Of a DNA stretch of 64,000 nucleotides, positions 24,190 to 33,025 are shown one piece after another. The notes under the pieces were generated by a model. The model was given only the letters and a program-made list of their open reading frames with translations, ran no database searches and was not told the origin of the DNA. Each line of letters begins with the position of its first letter. Position 1 is the first letter of the stretch. This DNA comes from CAVVZJ01 sp963752755 (GTDB lineage Bacteria > Planctomycetota > Planctomycetia > Isosphaerales > Isosphaeraceae), in NCBI GenBank assembly GCA_963752755.1, contig CAVVZJ010000001.1:2542001-2606000 (forward strand), read 5' to 3'. The translations under genes were made by a program, and so were the position numbers.

Positions 24190-25950
24190 ATGACCCCCCA
24201 CTGGCGCGTCCGCCCATTCGACCGCGACCGCGTGGAGGCCCTGAGCCGCTCGTCCGGCTTGCCGGCGATCGTGGCTCACCTGCTGCTGAACCGGGGGATC
24301 AGCGACGCCGCTTCTGCCCGCGCCTTCCTCGACGTCCGCCGCGACGGCCTCCATGACCCCGCGCTCCTGCCCGGCGCGGCCGAGGCTGCCGACCGGATCG
24401 TCCGCGCCGTCCGCGAGGGTCGCAAGGTCGCGATCTACGGCGACTACGACGTCGATGGCGTTTGCGGCACAAGCCTGCTCTGGGCCTGCCTCCGACTGGC
24501 CGGGGCGAAGAACGTCGAGTATTACATCCCTCACCGGATCGACGAGGGCTACGGGGTCAATCCCGACGCCCTCCGCAAGCTCGCCACGGAGCGCGGCGCC
24601 TCGCTCATCGTCACGGTCGATTGCGGCGTCTCGGCCGTGAACGAGGCTCGCCTGGCTCGCGAACTGGGCGTTGAGCTGATCATCACCGACCACCACACCC
24701 CGGGTCCCGACTGGCCCGAGGCCGACGCGGTCGTCCACCCCCGGGCCCCCGGCGGTTCCTACCCCTTCCCCGACCTCTGCGGCGCCGGCGTGGCCTTCAA
24801 GGTCGCCTGGCAGATCTGCAAGAGCTTCGGCGACGGCAAGCGGGCCTCGCCCCATCTCCGCGACTACCTGCTCCGCTCGATCAACCTCGTCGCCCTGGCC
24901 ACCGTTGCCGACGTCGTCCCCCTCGAAGATGAGAACCGGATCTTCGTCAAGCACGGCCTGCGGGGCCTGGCCGAGGACTCGTCCGCTGGCCTGCGGGCCT
25001 TGATGCAGGTCTCGGGATGCCTCGGCGCCGACAAGCTCAGCACGGGCACGATCGGCTTCAAGCTTGCCCCCCGGATCAACGCCGCCGGCCGCCTCGAATG
25101 CGCCATGATGGCCGTCGAGATGCTCACCACCGACGACGCCGAACTCGCGATGGAGCTGGCAAAGACCCTCGACGACTGCAACAGCCGTCGCCAGGAAGTC
25201 GAGCGCTCGATCGTCACCGAGGCCCACGCATTGATCGACGCCCAGGGGGGCCTCGGCGACCGGGGCGCGATCGTGCTCGGCCAGGCCGGCTGGCATCCGG
25301 GCGTGATCGGGATCGTCGCCAGCCGGATCGTCGATCTGTACCACCGTCCCACGATCGTCGTCGCCCTGGGCGAGACGATCGCGCAGGGCTCCGGCCGCTC
25401 GATCCCGGGCTTCGATCTCTACGCCGCGCTCGCCGCCTGCTCCGACGGCCTGACCTCCTTCGGCGGCCACAAGGCCGCTGCGGGCCTGAAGGTCGCCCCC
25501 GAACGCTTCCCCGAGTTCGCCGAGCGGTTCGAAGCCCACTGCCGGGAAATCCTCACCGCCGAGCAGAAGCGCAAGGTGCTCCACATCGACGCCGAGGTTC
25601 GCCTCAGCGAGCTGACGCCTCGCGTTGTCGAGGCGATCGAGTCGCTCGAACCGTACGGCGTGGGCAACCCCAAGCCGGTGCTCGTCGCCGAGCAGGTTCG
25701 CGTCGTGGGTGAGCCGAAGGTCATGGGCGAGAAGAAGAACCATCTTCAGGTCCGGTTCTCGCAGGGCAATACGGCCTTGCGGGCCGTCGGCTGGAACATG
25801 GCCGGCCGGATCAAGGATCTCCAGCCCGGCGCTGTCTGCTCACTGGCGTTCATCCCGAGCATCAACGAATGGAACCGCCGCCGTGACGTCCAGCTTGAAA
25901 TCAAGGACTTCCAGCCCGCCCGCGAGGACGCCCATGCCCTGCCCGCCTGA
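24190..25950 (+). CDS. recJ: Single-stranded-DNA-specific exonuclease RecJ
   Basis: 5'-3' exonuclease of the DHH phosphoesterase superfamily, 586 aa, intact. Motif I is YGDYDVDGVCGTS (aspartates at residues 85, 87 and 89). VTVDCGVSAVNEA follows, then ITDHHTPG, the DHH signature at residues 167-169. The DHHA1 portion has GRSIPGFDLYAALAAC and SFGGHKAAAGLKV. The C-terminal OB-like domain has ESLEPYGVGNPKPVL. The ATG at 24190 follows GGAGGTCGAGG. It overlaps pcm by 17 bases. Confidence 0.96.
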   Translation: MTPHWRVRPFDRDRVEALSRSSGLPAIVAHLLLNRGISDAASARAFLDVRRDGLHDPALLPGAAEAADRIVRAVREGRKVAIYGDYDVDGVCGTSLLWACLRLAGAKNVEYYIPHRIDEGYGVNPDALRKLATERGASLIVTVDCGVSAVNEARLARELGVELIITDHHTPGPDWPEADAVVHPRAPGGSYPFPDLCGAGVAFKVAWQICKSFGDGKRASPHLRDYLLRSINLVALATVADVVPLEDENRIFVKHGLRGLAEDSSAGLRALMQVSGCLGADKLSTGTIGFKLAPRINAAGRLECAMMAVEMLTTDDAELAMELAKTLDDCNSRRQEVERSIVTEAHALIDAQGGLGDRGAIVLGQAGWHPGVIGIVASRIVDLYHRPTIVVALGETIAQGSGRSIPGFDLYAALAACSDGLTSFGGHKAAAGLKVAPERFPEFAERFEAHCREILTAEQKRKVLHIDAEVRLSELTPRVVEAIESLEPYGVGNPKPVLVAEQVRVVGEPKVMGEKKNHLQVRFSQGNTALRAVGWNMAGRIKDLQPGAVCSLAFIPSINEWNRRRDVQLEIKDFQPAREDAHALPA

Positions 25951-26590
25951 ACCACCCCCCGGCGCCGCGATCGCCCGACAGGTCCAGGCCCGCGGAATCT
26001 CCAACCGCCGCGTGCTCAAGGCGATCGCCCAGTTCGACCGCGAGCGGTTCGTCCCGGTTCCGCAGCGCCATCGCGCCGAGGACGACACCGCCGTTCCGAT
26101 CGGCTGCCGCCAGACGATCAGCCAGCCCTTCATTGTCGGCGTGATGACAGAGGCCCTGGAGCTGACCGGCCGGGAGCGCGTGCTGGAGATCGGCACCGGC
26201 AGCGGCTACCAGACCGCCATCCTGGCCGTTCTGGCTGCCGAGGTCTTCACGATCGAACGTCTCGACCTGCTTTCCCTCCGGTCCCGCTCCTTGCTCGACC
26301 GCTACGGCCTGACCAACATTCATTTCCGGATCGGCGACGGCTCGCTCGGCTGGCCCGACGCCGCCCCCTTCGACCGCATCGTCGTCACCGCCGCCGCCCC
26401 CGCCCTGCCCCCGGCCCTCTTCGACCAGCTCGCCGAGGGCGGTCGGCTCGTCGCGCCGATCGGTCCCGAGGAGAGCCAGGCACTGCTGGTTGTCCGCAAG
26501 GTCGAGGGCCAACCCGTCGAGCGGGAGCTGATGTCCTGCCGCTTCGTCAAGCTCATCGGCGAGGGAGGCTGGGAGGACGATGAAGCGTAG
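25934..26590 (+). CDS. pcm: Protein-L-isoaspartate O-methyltransferase
   Basis: SAM-dependent repair methyltransferase for isoaspartyl residues in aged proteins, 218 aa. Seen are IAQFDRERFVPVPQRHRAEDD, the substrate-side PIGCRQTISQPFIVGVMTEAL, motif I VLEIGTGSGYQTAILA and the later DRIVVTAAAPALPPALF. These match PCMT family order. It starts inside the end of recJ, so the pair is an operon. The end is acidic (GGWEDDEA). Confidence 0.94.
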   Translation: MPCPPEPPPGAAIARQVQARGISNRRVLKAIAQFDRERFVPVPQRHRAEDDTAVPIGCRQTISQPFIVGVMTEALELTGRERVLEIGTGSGYQTAILAVLAAEVFTIERLDLLSLRSRSLLDRYGLTNIHFRIGDGSLGWPDAAPFDRIVVTAAAPALPPALFDQLAEGGRLVAPIGPEESQALLVVRKVEGQPVERELMSCRFVKLIGEGGWEDDEA

Positions 26591-26660
26591 GACGCGGGAA
26601 TCCGGCGGTTTCGGCGCCGTTGGAGAAAGTTTGCGGGTGAACTTCCGAATCGTGACCGTC

Positions 26661-26687
26661 TTGACTATTCTACGATGGCCCTAGAAT
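26661..26687 (+). promoter_or_regulatory. Sigma-70-like promoter candidate for the MBL gene
   Basis: TTGACT at 26661-26666, 15 bases, then TAGAAT at 26682-26687. It lies 77 bases before the chosen start of the MBL-fold gene and inside the gap after pcm. Confidence 0.42.
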
Positions 26688-26763
26688 CCTCCGGCGAAAC
26701 CTGGCCCAGGCATGCAGAGTGCGCTTCTTCTCTGCCGACTGCCTACACTCGACCTGCCTAATC

Positions 26764-27543
26764 ATGGAACGTATCTACATTTTCCCTGGCGTCATCGAGA
26801 TGAACGTTCAGGCCCGGCGACGACTGGGAGTGAACATTTATCTCATCGATGGCGGCTCGGAATTCGCCTTGATCGACGTCGGCTTCCTCGACGAGTTGCC
26901 CGACGTGCTGGAGCTGATCCGTCGGATGGGCTTCAGCCTCGGTGCCTGCAAGATGATCCTGGCCACCCACGCCGACATCGACCACGCTCAGGGGCTCGCC
27001 CGTGCCCGCGAGGTGCTCAAGTGCCCGATCGTGGTGCATCCGAGGAGCGTCGAGCCGCTGGAGAAAGGCGACGAGATCCAGACGTATGCCCGCGTCGATG
27101 CTCAGAATATCCACATCCCGATGCCGCCTTGCAAGATCGACTCGACCGTGGATGAGGGCGACGTCATCGAGATCGGAGATCGTCGTCTGGAGGTCTGGAG
27201 CACCCCGGGACACACCGCCGGCCAGCTCGCCTTCCGCATGGGTGAGTTGCTCTTCTCGGGTGACAACATCTTCCGCGACGGCAGCGTCGGCGTAATCGAC
27301 GCGCACCACGGCTCGAACCTGCCCGATTACATCAAGAGCCTTCAGCGTATTCGTGCCAGCGACGCCGAATGGCTGCTTCCTTCCCACGGCCCGATCTTCC
27401 GCAAGGACGACGCCCTGCTCGACGCCACCATCCGCCGCCTGGAGCAATACTCCCACATGGCCGACTTCGGCACCTGCGCCGTCGATTGGCCGTTGCTCGA
27501 CGAGTGGGAGGAGGAGCTTGTCGCCGGGAAGCTGCCGACGTGA
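26764..27543 (+). CDS. MBL-fold metallo-hydrolase with an unusual metal motif
   Basis: 259 aa. The metallo-beta-lactamase fold is shown by ILATHADIDHAQGLA, WSTPGHTAGQLAF, LFSGDNIFRDGSV and WLLPSHGPIF. The usual HxHxDH motif reads H-A-D-I-D-H, with Asp in place of the second His, so the metal site is modified. The other ligands (the His of PGHTAG, the Asp of SGDN and the terminal His) are present. The ATG at 26764 is preferred over an upstream GTG, whose 15 added residues look unnatural. No clear ribosome site is seen. It may be a hydrolase of a thioester or lactone type; substrate unknown. Confidence 0.85.
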   Translation: MERIYIFPGVIEMNVQARRRLGVNIYLIDGGSEFALIDVGFLDELPDVLELIRRMGFSLGACKMILATHADIDHAQGLARAREVLKCPIVVHPRSVEPLEKGDEIQTYARVDAQNIHIPMPPCKIDSTVDEGDVIEIGDRRLEVWSTPGHTAGQLAFRMGELLFSGDNIFRDGSVGVIDAHHGSNLPDYIKSLQRIRASDAEWLLPSHGPIFRKDDALLDATIRRLEQYSHMADFGTCAVDWPLLDEWEEELVAGKLPT

Positions 27544-27832
27544 GACGGCCTCGCTCCTCGCGGGCGGGGCCGTCTGGGCCGTCCGCCCTTGCGGCTCGCC
27601 CCTTGCGGTCACTGCTCGCTTGTGGTGAAGTCGGCGGACAGCCCCTCCCTTCGGATCGACTTTCTCGGTCCGACGCGCTCGAAATTGTCGCTGAAAGGGA
27701 CAGGACCACCGTCTAACGCGTCCCTCGTCCGTCACCCGGGGGTTCCTTGGCCAGCATGTCGCGGCCCGGCCGGTTGGCGTTCGGCGAAGCAGGGCGCCGG
27801 GTCTGACCACCACCCCGCGAGGAGAACGAACG

Positions 27833-28498
27833 ATGCGGACGATCGGCAAGCTGGCGTTGGCCTTTGGACTGGCCGCGGTCCTCACCGCCCCGGCGAAGGC
27901 TCAGTTCGGCATGCGCGGCATGGGACCCATGGCCGGGTTTGGTGTCCTGATGTCGCCCGACGGCCAGAAGGAGCTGAAGCTCTCTGAGGAACAGATCACG
28001 AAGGTCCAGAACCTCGGCGAGAACATGCGCGAGTCCATGCGCGAGACCTTCCAGTCGCTCCAGGACGTGCCTCAGGATCAGCGGCAGGAGAAGATGCAGG
28101 CGATGATGCGCGAGGTCTCCGAGAAGCTCCAGAAGGAGATCAAGGGCATCCTCAACGAAGACCAGATGAAGCGCTACAAGGAGATCAGCCTCCAGGCGAT
28201 GGGCTTCGCCGCCTTCGAGCAGGAGGAGGTCGCCAAGAAGCTGGAACTGACCGACGAGCAGAAGAAGAAAATCGAGGACATCCAGCAGAGCGTCATGGAG
28301 CAGACCCGCTCCGCCTTCCAGGACGCCCAGGGCGACCGCGAGGCCATGGTCCAGAAAATGCGCGAGATCCGGGAAGGGGCCAAGACCAAGGCGCTCGCCG
28401 TGCTGACCGACAAGCAGAAGGAGACCTGGAAGGAGATGACCGGCAAGGAATTCACGTTCGAGCCCTTCGGCGGCGGCCGTCGTCGGCCGAACAACTGA
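27833..28498 (+). CDS. Periplasmic Spy/CpxP-like helical protein
   Basis: 221 aa, with an N-terminal signal peptide (MRTIGKLALAFGLAAVLTAP, cleavage near the AKAQ that follows). After a Met/Gly-rich segment come two long helical units, each with an LTxxQ-like start: LKLSEEQITKVQNL and LELTDEQKKKIEDI. The rest is highly charged helix (KMQAMMREVSEKLQKEI). This resembles the Spy/CpxP family of periplasmic chaperones and adaptors. The ribosome site GAGGAG lies 10 bases upstream of the ATG. A strong hairpin after the stop probably ends the transcript. Confidence 0.8.
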   Translation: MRTIGKLALAFGLAAVLTAPAKAQFGMRGMGPMAGFGVLMSPDGQKELKLSEEQITKVQNLGENMRESMRETFQSLQDVPQDQRQEKMQAMMREVSEKLQKEIKGILNEDQMKRYKEISLQAMGFAAFEQEEVAKKLELTDEQKKKIEDIQQSVMEQTRSAFQDAQGDREAMVQKMREIREGAKTKALAVLTDKQKETWKEMTGKEFTFEPFGGGRRRPNN

Positions 28499-28524
28499 GC
28501 GCCACACCTCCGTCGCCGCGTCGC

Positions 28525-28550
28525 GGGCCGGGGTCTCACCACCCCGGCCC
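28525..28550. terminator. Bidirectional terminator-like hairpin
   Basis: Perfect 9-bp stem GGGCCGGGG at 28525-28533 and CCCCGGCCC at 28542-28550 with an 8-base loop. It sits between the convergent Spy-like gene and the PA14-cytochrome gene, so it can serve both. No T-run follows. Confidence 0.5.
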
Positions 28551-28584
28551 GTCTCGATCCGAGACGATCGATCGCGGTAGAGCC

Positions 28585-31336
28585 TCAGAACGCCGGGGTG
28601 ACTCGCAGTTGCAACCTCACACGAAAGTTCCCCATCCCTTCCGGTTCCATCGACACGCCGGCCGGTTCGCCCTTCTCGGCAAGCCGGAAGCCGAGGAGTT
28701 CGACACCGGCATCGCCGGCTTGCCAACGGAAGGAGTCGCCTTTCTCCCGTCCTTCGGGCGAGCGGAACGCGACGATCGGCCTCCAGCCTTCCGGCAAGCC
28801 GGAGACCTGCACCTCGCGTGTCCACCCACTGTCGGCGGGCCGGAGACGCTCGGTGACGTGAACGGCGGTCCGTTCCGGGCCGTTCAGGTCGTATCGGAGC
28901 ACCACGCCCGGCCCGTCGAACTTCAGCTCGACGAAGCCCCCGAACCGTTCGCGGACCTCATCCGGCAGAGCCGTCTTGCCGTTTGGCCCAACGAAGCGGA
29001 TGGGCGGGCGGCCATCGTTGTCGTTCCAGAGGCGTCGAACCCTCGGGGTGCCATTCCCAGAGCCGGCCCGACTTCGTCCGGTAGAGGAAGCCGCGGTGCC
29101 ACCAGGCCACCCAGCTCAAGCGGTCGGTGTCAAAGAGGAGGGACTGCCCGTTGGCGAAGCCGATGGCCAGCCCGCGCGGGTAGTAATGGATCGACTCATT
29201 CTGTCCCGGCACGAGGACCATGTCGCGCACGACCTCCGCCCGATCGGCTGAGGGACGTCGGATCTCCCGCGTGCCGAACGAAGCCAGTTGCTCCAGGTCT
29301 TCCCGGCCGAGGACGGACCAGATGGCCCCAAGCTGCTGATCGAGCGTGCCCGGCTGGGTCGCGACGGGCTGGAGAAACTGCGGCATGGGGGTGCCGGGGA
29401 TGATCCGCTGTGGGTCGGCGATCCAGCGCCGGAAGTAGCGCCGGGACATCCGCCGATGGGCCAGCGCCAAATCGGGACCGAGCGTCTCCGGCTCGCCGCC
29501 CGGCGGGATCTTGCCTGCCAGGACGTGGCATGAGGCGCAACCAAAACCACGCTGCCCGATCAATCCGGCAGCCTTCTCGGCCGCCGCGAGTTCCGGGTGG
29601 AGCTCGGGCTCGGCTCGGAACGAGTGCCCCGGATCGGCGGACATCCCGTCGTGTCCACGCAAAAACGCCGCGATTGACTCGGCCTCGCCCGACTCGAATG
29701 CGAAGACCGGCATCCTCACCGACAGCCACGGCCTCGCCGTCGGCGCCGCGCCGCGGATGGCCTGATCCAGATAGTCGGGTCTCAGCTTGTCACCGACGGC
29801 CGTCAGATCGGGTGGCGTGAGCCGACCCTTGAAGGCTCCGAGCTGTGGGTCGCGTGCCAGATATGCCGCGATCTGCGGCCCGAGCCCGGTCGCCGCCGCG
29901 ACCGTCGCGGATGTGGCACCCGAAGCAGTTCCGGCGCCGCAGTCGCATCCTCGGCCAGAGTCCAGTCAGGCGTCGGGCTCGGTTGCTCGGGCAACCCGGC
30001 GACGAAGGACCGCAGCGCCTTTCGCTGGTCGTCAGGCAAGTCATAACGGGGGACGTTCGCCGCCCGCCCGCCGGCAGAGAGGCAACCGGCCTTCGGGTCC
30101 GAGCCAGCATTCAACGGGAGGTCCGCCGGCCGGGGTTTCCAGCGCGGCGATCTCGTGGCACGAGGCACAGCGAGACGACTCGACCACCTCGCGACCACGG
30201 CGGGCATCGCCTTCGGGCAAGTCGGGTACGATCGGCTCCGGTGGCGGATCGCTCACGAGATACGACGCCAGGTGCGCGGCGTCATCGGAACGAAGATGCA
30301 GGTCGGGTCGATGCCGCGCGGGGGTCCTGGGGTTGGGCCGGGCCAGGTAAGTCGCGATCCAGGAGGCCGACCGCTTCCGGCCGAGGTCCGAGAGGTCGGG
30401 GGCCGCGCGCTCGTCGAACCGGAATTCGAGCCCCTCGCTCTCTCGCGTATGGCAGCCGAGACAGCCAATCGTCCGAAAGAGGAGTCGTCCCCGCGACGGG
30501 TCGGCCACGTTCAGGGCCATCTTCAACTCGCCAGTCGACTCGGCCGGCTTCGAACCGGGCAAGTCCGCAAGGAACGCCAGCACGTCGGCGACCTTCTGTG
30601 GATCGAATCCGTGCTCGCCAAAGCCCGGCATGCGCGAGCCGGGCCGCAATCGCGACGGGTCAGTCAACCAGGTCGCCAGCCACGACCGATTGATGGCCTT
30701 GCCAGCGTCGAGCAGTGGCGGCCCGAGGTCACGATGAGCGGGGAGGTCGAGCAGCGTGTGACAGTTGGCGCAACCGAGCCGATCGGCCAGCCGGCGACCA
30801 GTCTCGAACGGATCGCGGTCGGGTTCGCTTTGCCCCTCATGGTAGAGGACCCAGGCCGGCAAAGGCTCGCGACCGAACGCCGGACCTGACCACTCCAGGG
30901 CAAACCGGGCCGGTCCCCGCTCATGCCGGTACACGACGGCAATCGTCACTAGCCCCGGCGGCAACTCGACGGCCTCCGGCTCTGGTCTTGCGTCGGTCCC
31001 AAAAGGCACAGCCCGGCCAGCGACGCTCAGGTCCACACGTCCATCGGTTCGGGCAAAAAACCGATACGAGCCCGGCTCTCGCACGAGGATCGACCCCGAC
31101 CACCGGGCCGCGAACGGGCCGGCGGGAAGGCGCGGGTCGGGCCGGGCCGAGCCCCAGTTGTGGGTCAGGTCGGTCTCGATCCGCCGAGCCATCACCGGCG
31201 CCTCGGGAGTCGCAGCATACTCCGCGACCACACCGAGCCGGACGTTCTCGGGATCGGCTTCCTCCTGCGCCCTGGCCGAACCCGCAAATGCCCCGAGGAT
31301 CAGACCGAAGATCACCTGTGCGATACGCCTCATCAT
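28585..31336 (-). CDS. PA14-domain multi-heme c-type cytochrome (several frameshifts)
   Basis: Exported protein of about 915 aa. A signal peptide (AQVIFGLILGAFAGSARA) leads to a PA14-like beta-sandwich (about residues 35-155: RIETDLTHNWGSARPDPRLP, SYRFFARTDGRVDLSVAG). Five CxxCH heme motifs follow: CANCH (residue 189), CLGCH (292), CASCH (390), then CFGCH near genome position 29925 and CASCH near 29535, read in other frames. The C-terminal third is a beta-rich domain (FDTDRLSWVAWWHRGFLYRT) that ends with RVRLQLRVTPAF. Breaks lie near 30120, 29900, 29780 and 29010. Planctomycetes carry many such proteins; electron transfer or polymer-linked redox roles are inferred only. Confidence 0.78.
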
Positions 31337-31445
31337 CGCTCGCCCCCCGGCCGCCCTCGCGGTGATGCGGGGCCAACCGGGAGTCGAGTGTACGGATCAA
31401 CCGTTGCGGAGGCAAGGACGGCGGTCGATCCGCCGCCCTCTCGTC

Positions 31446-32909
31446 TCAACCCTTGATGACCCCGACCGGCCTCAACCGAGCAACCTTCTTCGAGATCCCC
31501 GCCTTGTGCACGACCTCGACCACTTGATCGACGTCCTTGTAGGCCGCCGGCTGTTCCTCGGCCAGCCCCTTGTGGCCGCGTGCCCGTGCAACGATCCCGA
31601 GGGCGTCGAGTTCCTTGTCGATCCGCCGACCCGCCGCCCGTCGCACGGCCTCTGTGCGGCTCATCATCCGACCCGCTCCGTGGCAAGTCGTCCCGAACGT
31701 CTGCGCCATGCTCCCCGGCTGGCCGACGAGGACCCAGGAGGCCGTCCCCATGCTCCCCGGGATGATCACCGGCTGGCCGACCGCTCGATAAGGCTCGGGA
31801 ATCTCCTCATGACCCGGCGGAAAAGCCCGAGTCGCCCCCTTGCGGTGGACGCAGACGAGCTTCTTCGCGCCGAAATCGACGTCGTGCTCCTCGAACTTCG
31901 CGATGTTGTGCGCCACGTCATACACCAGATCGAGCCCCAGCTTCTCCCAGGGGCCGCCGTAGATCCGCTCGAAGACCTTGCGGGCCTGATGAGTGAGCAA
32001 CTGGCGATTACTGAACGCAAAGTTGGCCGCCGAACGCATCGCCCCGAGGTACGCTTGACCCTCCGGACTCCGCACCGGGGCGCAAGCGAGCTGGGCGTCG
32101 GGGAGATGGAAGCCGTACTTCTTCGGCGCCGACTTGAAGGCCGCAAGATGATCGTCGCAGACCTGATAGCCCAGCCCACGCGAGCCGGAGTGGATCAAGA
32201 CCGTCAACATCCCCTCACTCAGTCCCATCGCCGCCGCGGCCTCTTCGTCATGGACGCGATCGACTACCTGGACTTCGAGGAAGTGGTTGCCCGAGCCGAG
32301 GGTCCCGCACTGGTCGTATCCGCGCGTGTAGGCTCGGTCGCTCACGCGGTCCGGGTCGGCGCCGTCGAGCGCACCGCCAGCCTCCATGAACTGGAGGTCG
32401 CGTGGCACTCCCCAGCCCTGATCCACGACGTAACGCGCCCCCTGCTCCATCAACCTCGCCAGCTTCGGCTTCTCGAACTTGAACTCGCCGCTCTGGCCGA
32501 CGCCCGTCGGGATGTCCCGGAAAAGCTGGTTGACCAGGTCGCGGATCTTCCCCTTGGCGTCGTCCCAGTGAAGATCCGACCGCAGCAAGCGAACGCCGCA
32601 GTTGATGTCGTACCCCACACCGCCCGGGGAGATGACGCCCCCTTCCTCCGGGTCGGTGGCCGCGACGCCCCCGATACAGAAGCCGTAACCCCAGTGGATA
32701 TCCGGCATCGCCAGGCTGGCCTTCTGGATGCCCGGCAACGTCGCAACGTTGGCCACCTGCTCCGGCCCCTGGTCCTTCTTGATCTGCTGGATCAACACAT
32801 CATCCGCGAAGATCAGGCCATCGACCCGCATGTCCTCGCGGTAACTCTTCGGGATCTTCCACTGGCAGGGGCCGACCTGCTCCAGCGGACCGGTATATTC
32901 GCCAGGCAT
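31446..32909 (-). CDS. rtcB: RNA-splicing ligase RtcB
   Basis: GTP- and Mn(II)-dependent 3'-5' RNA ligase, 487 aa and intact. Metal ligands are in GGVGYDINCGVRLLRS (Asp and Cys) and GSGNHFLEVQ (His). The guanylylated histidine is in TCHGAGRMMSRTEA. The sequence is the archease-type long form with the usual N-terminal QVANVATLPGIQKASLAMPD. No archease, RtcA or RtcR is adjacent, so it is solitary. It lies 116 bases after the giant heme-fusion gene and 109 bases before the PA14 gene, all on the same strand. Confidence 0.96.
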   Translation of the reverse strand: MPGEYTGPLEQVGPCQWKIPKSYREDMRVDGLIFADDVLIQQIKKDQGPEQVANVATLPGIQKASLAMPDIHWGYGFCIGGVAATDPEEGGVISPGGVGYDINCGVRLLRSDLHWDDAKGKIRDLVNQLFRDIPTGVGQSGEFKFEKPKLARLMEQGARYVVDQGWGVPRDLQFMEAGGALDGADPDRVSDRAYTRGYDQCGTLGSGNHFLEVQVVDRVHDEEAAAAMGLSEGMLTVLIHSGSRGLGYQVCDDHLAAFKSAPKKYGFHLPDAQLACAPVRSPEGQAYLGAMRSAANFAFSNRQLLTHQARKVFERIYGGPWEKLGLDLVYDVAHNIAKFEEHDVDFGAKKLVCVHRKGATRAFPPGHEEIPEPYRAVGQPVIIPGSMGTASWVLVGQPGSMAQTFGTTCHGAGRMMSRTEAVRRAAGRRIDKELDALGIVARARGHKGLAEEQPAAYKDVDQVVEVVHKAGISKKVARLRPVGVIKG

Positions 32910-33025
32910 GGCGCACTCCTCAACGATTCTTCGGGTTGAGCCAGAAAGACACGGCTCACGGGGAAGCGGTTCACGACCGACGGCACGGAGACCGTCTCAG
33001 GCCGTCGAGAAGACGACGGTGGACT

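Noticed and set aside
24016..25743. Long minus-strand open frame opposite recJ
   Set aside because: recJ on the plus strand has DHH and DHHA1 motifs in an unbroken frame, so this is a shadow.
31446..32909. Complete RNA repair operon with rtcB
   Set aside because: No rtcA, rtcR or archease gene lies on either side.
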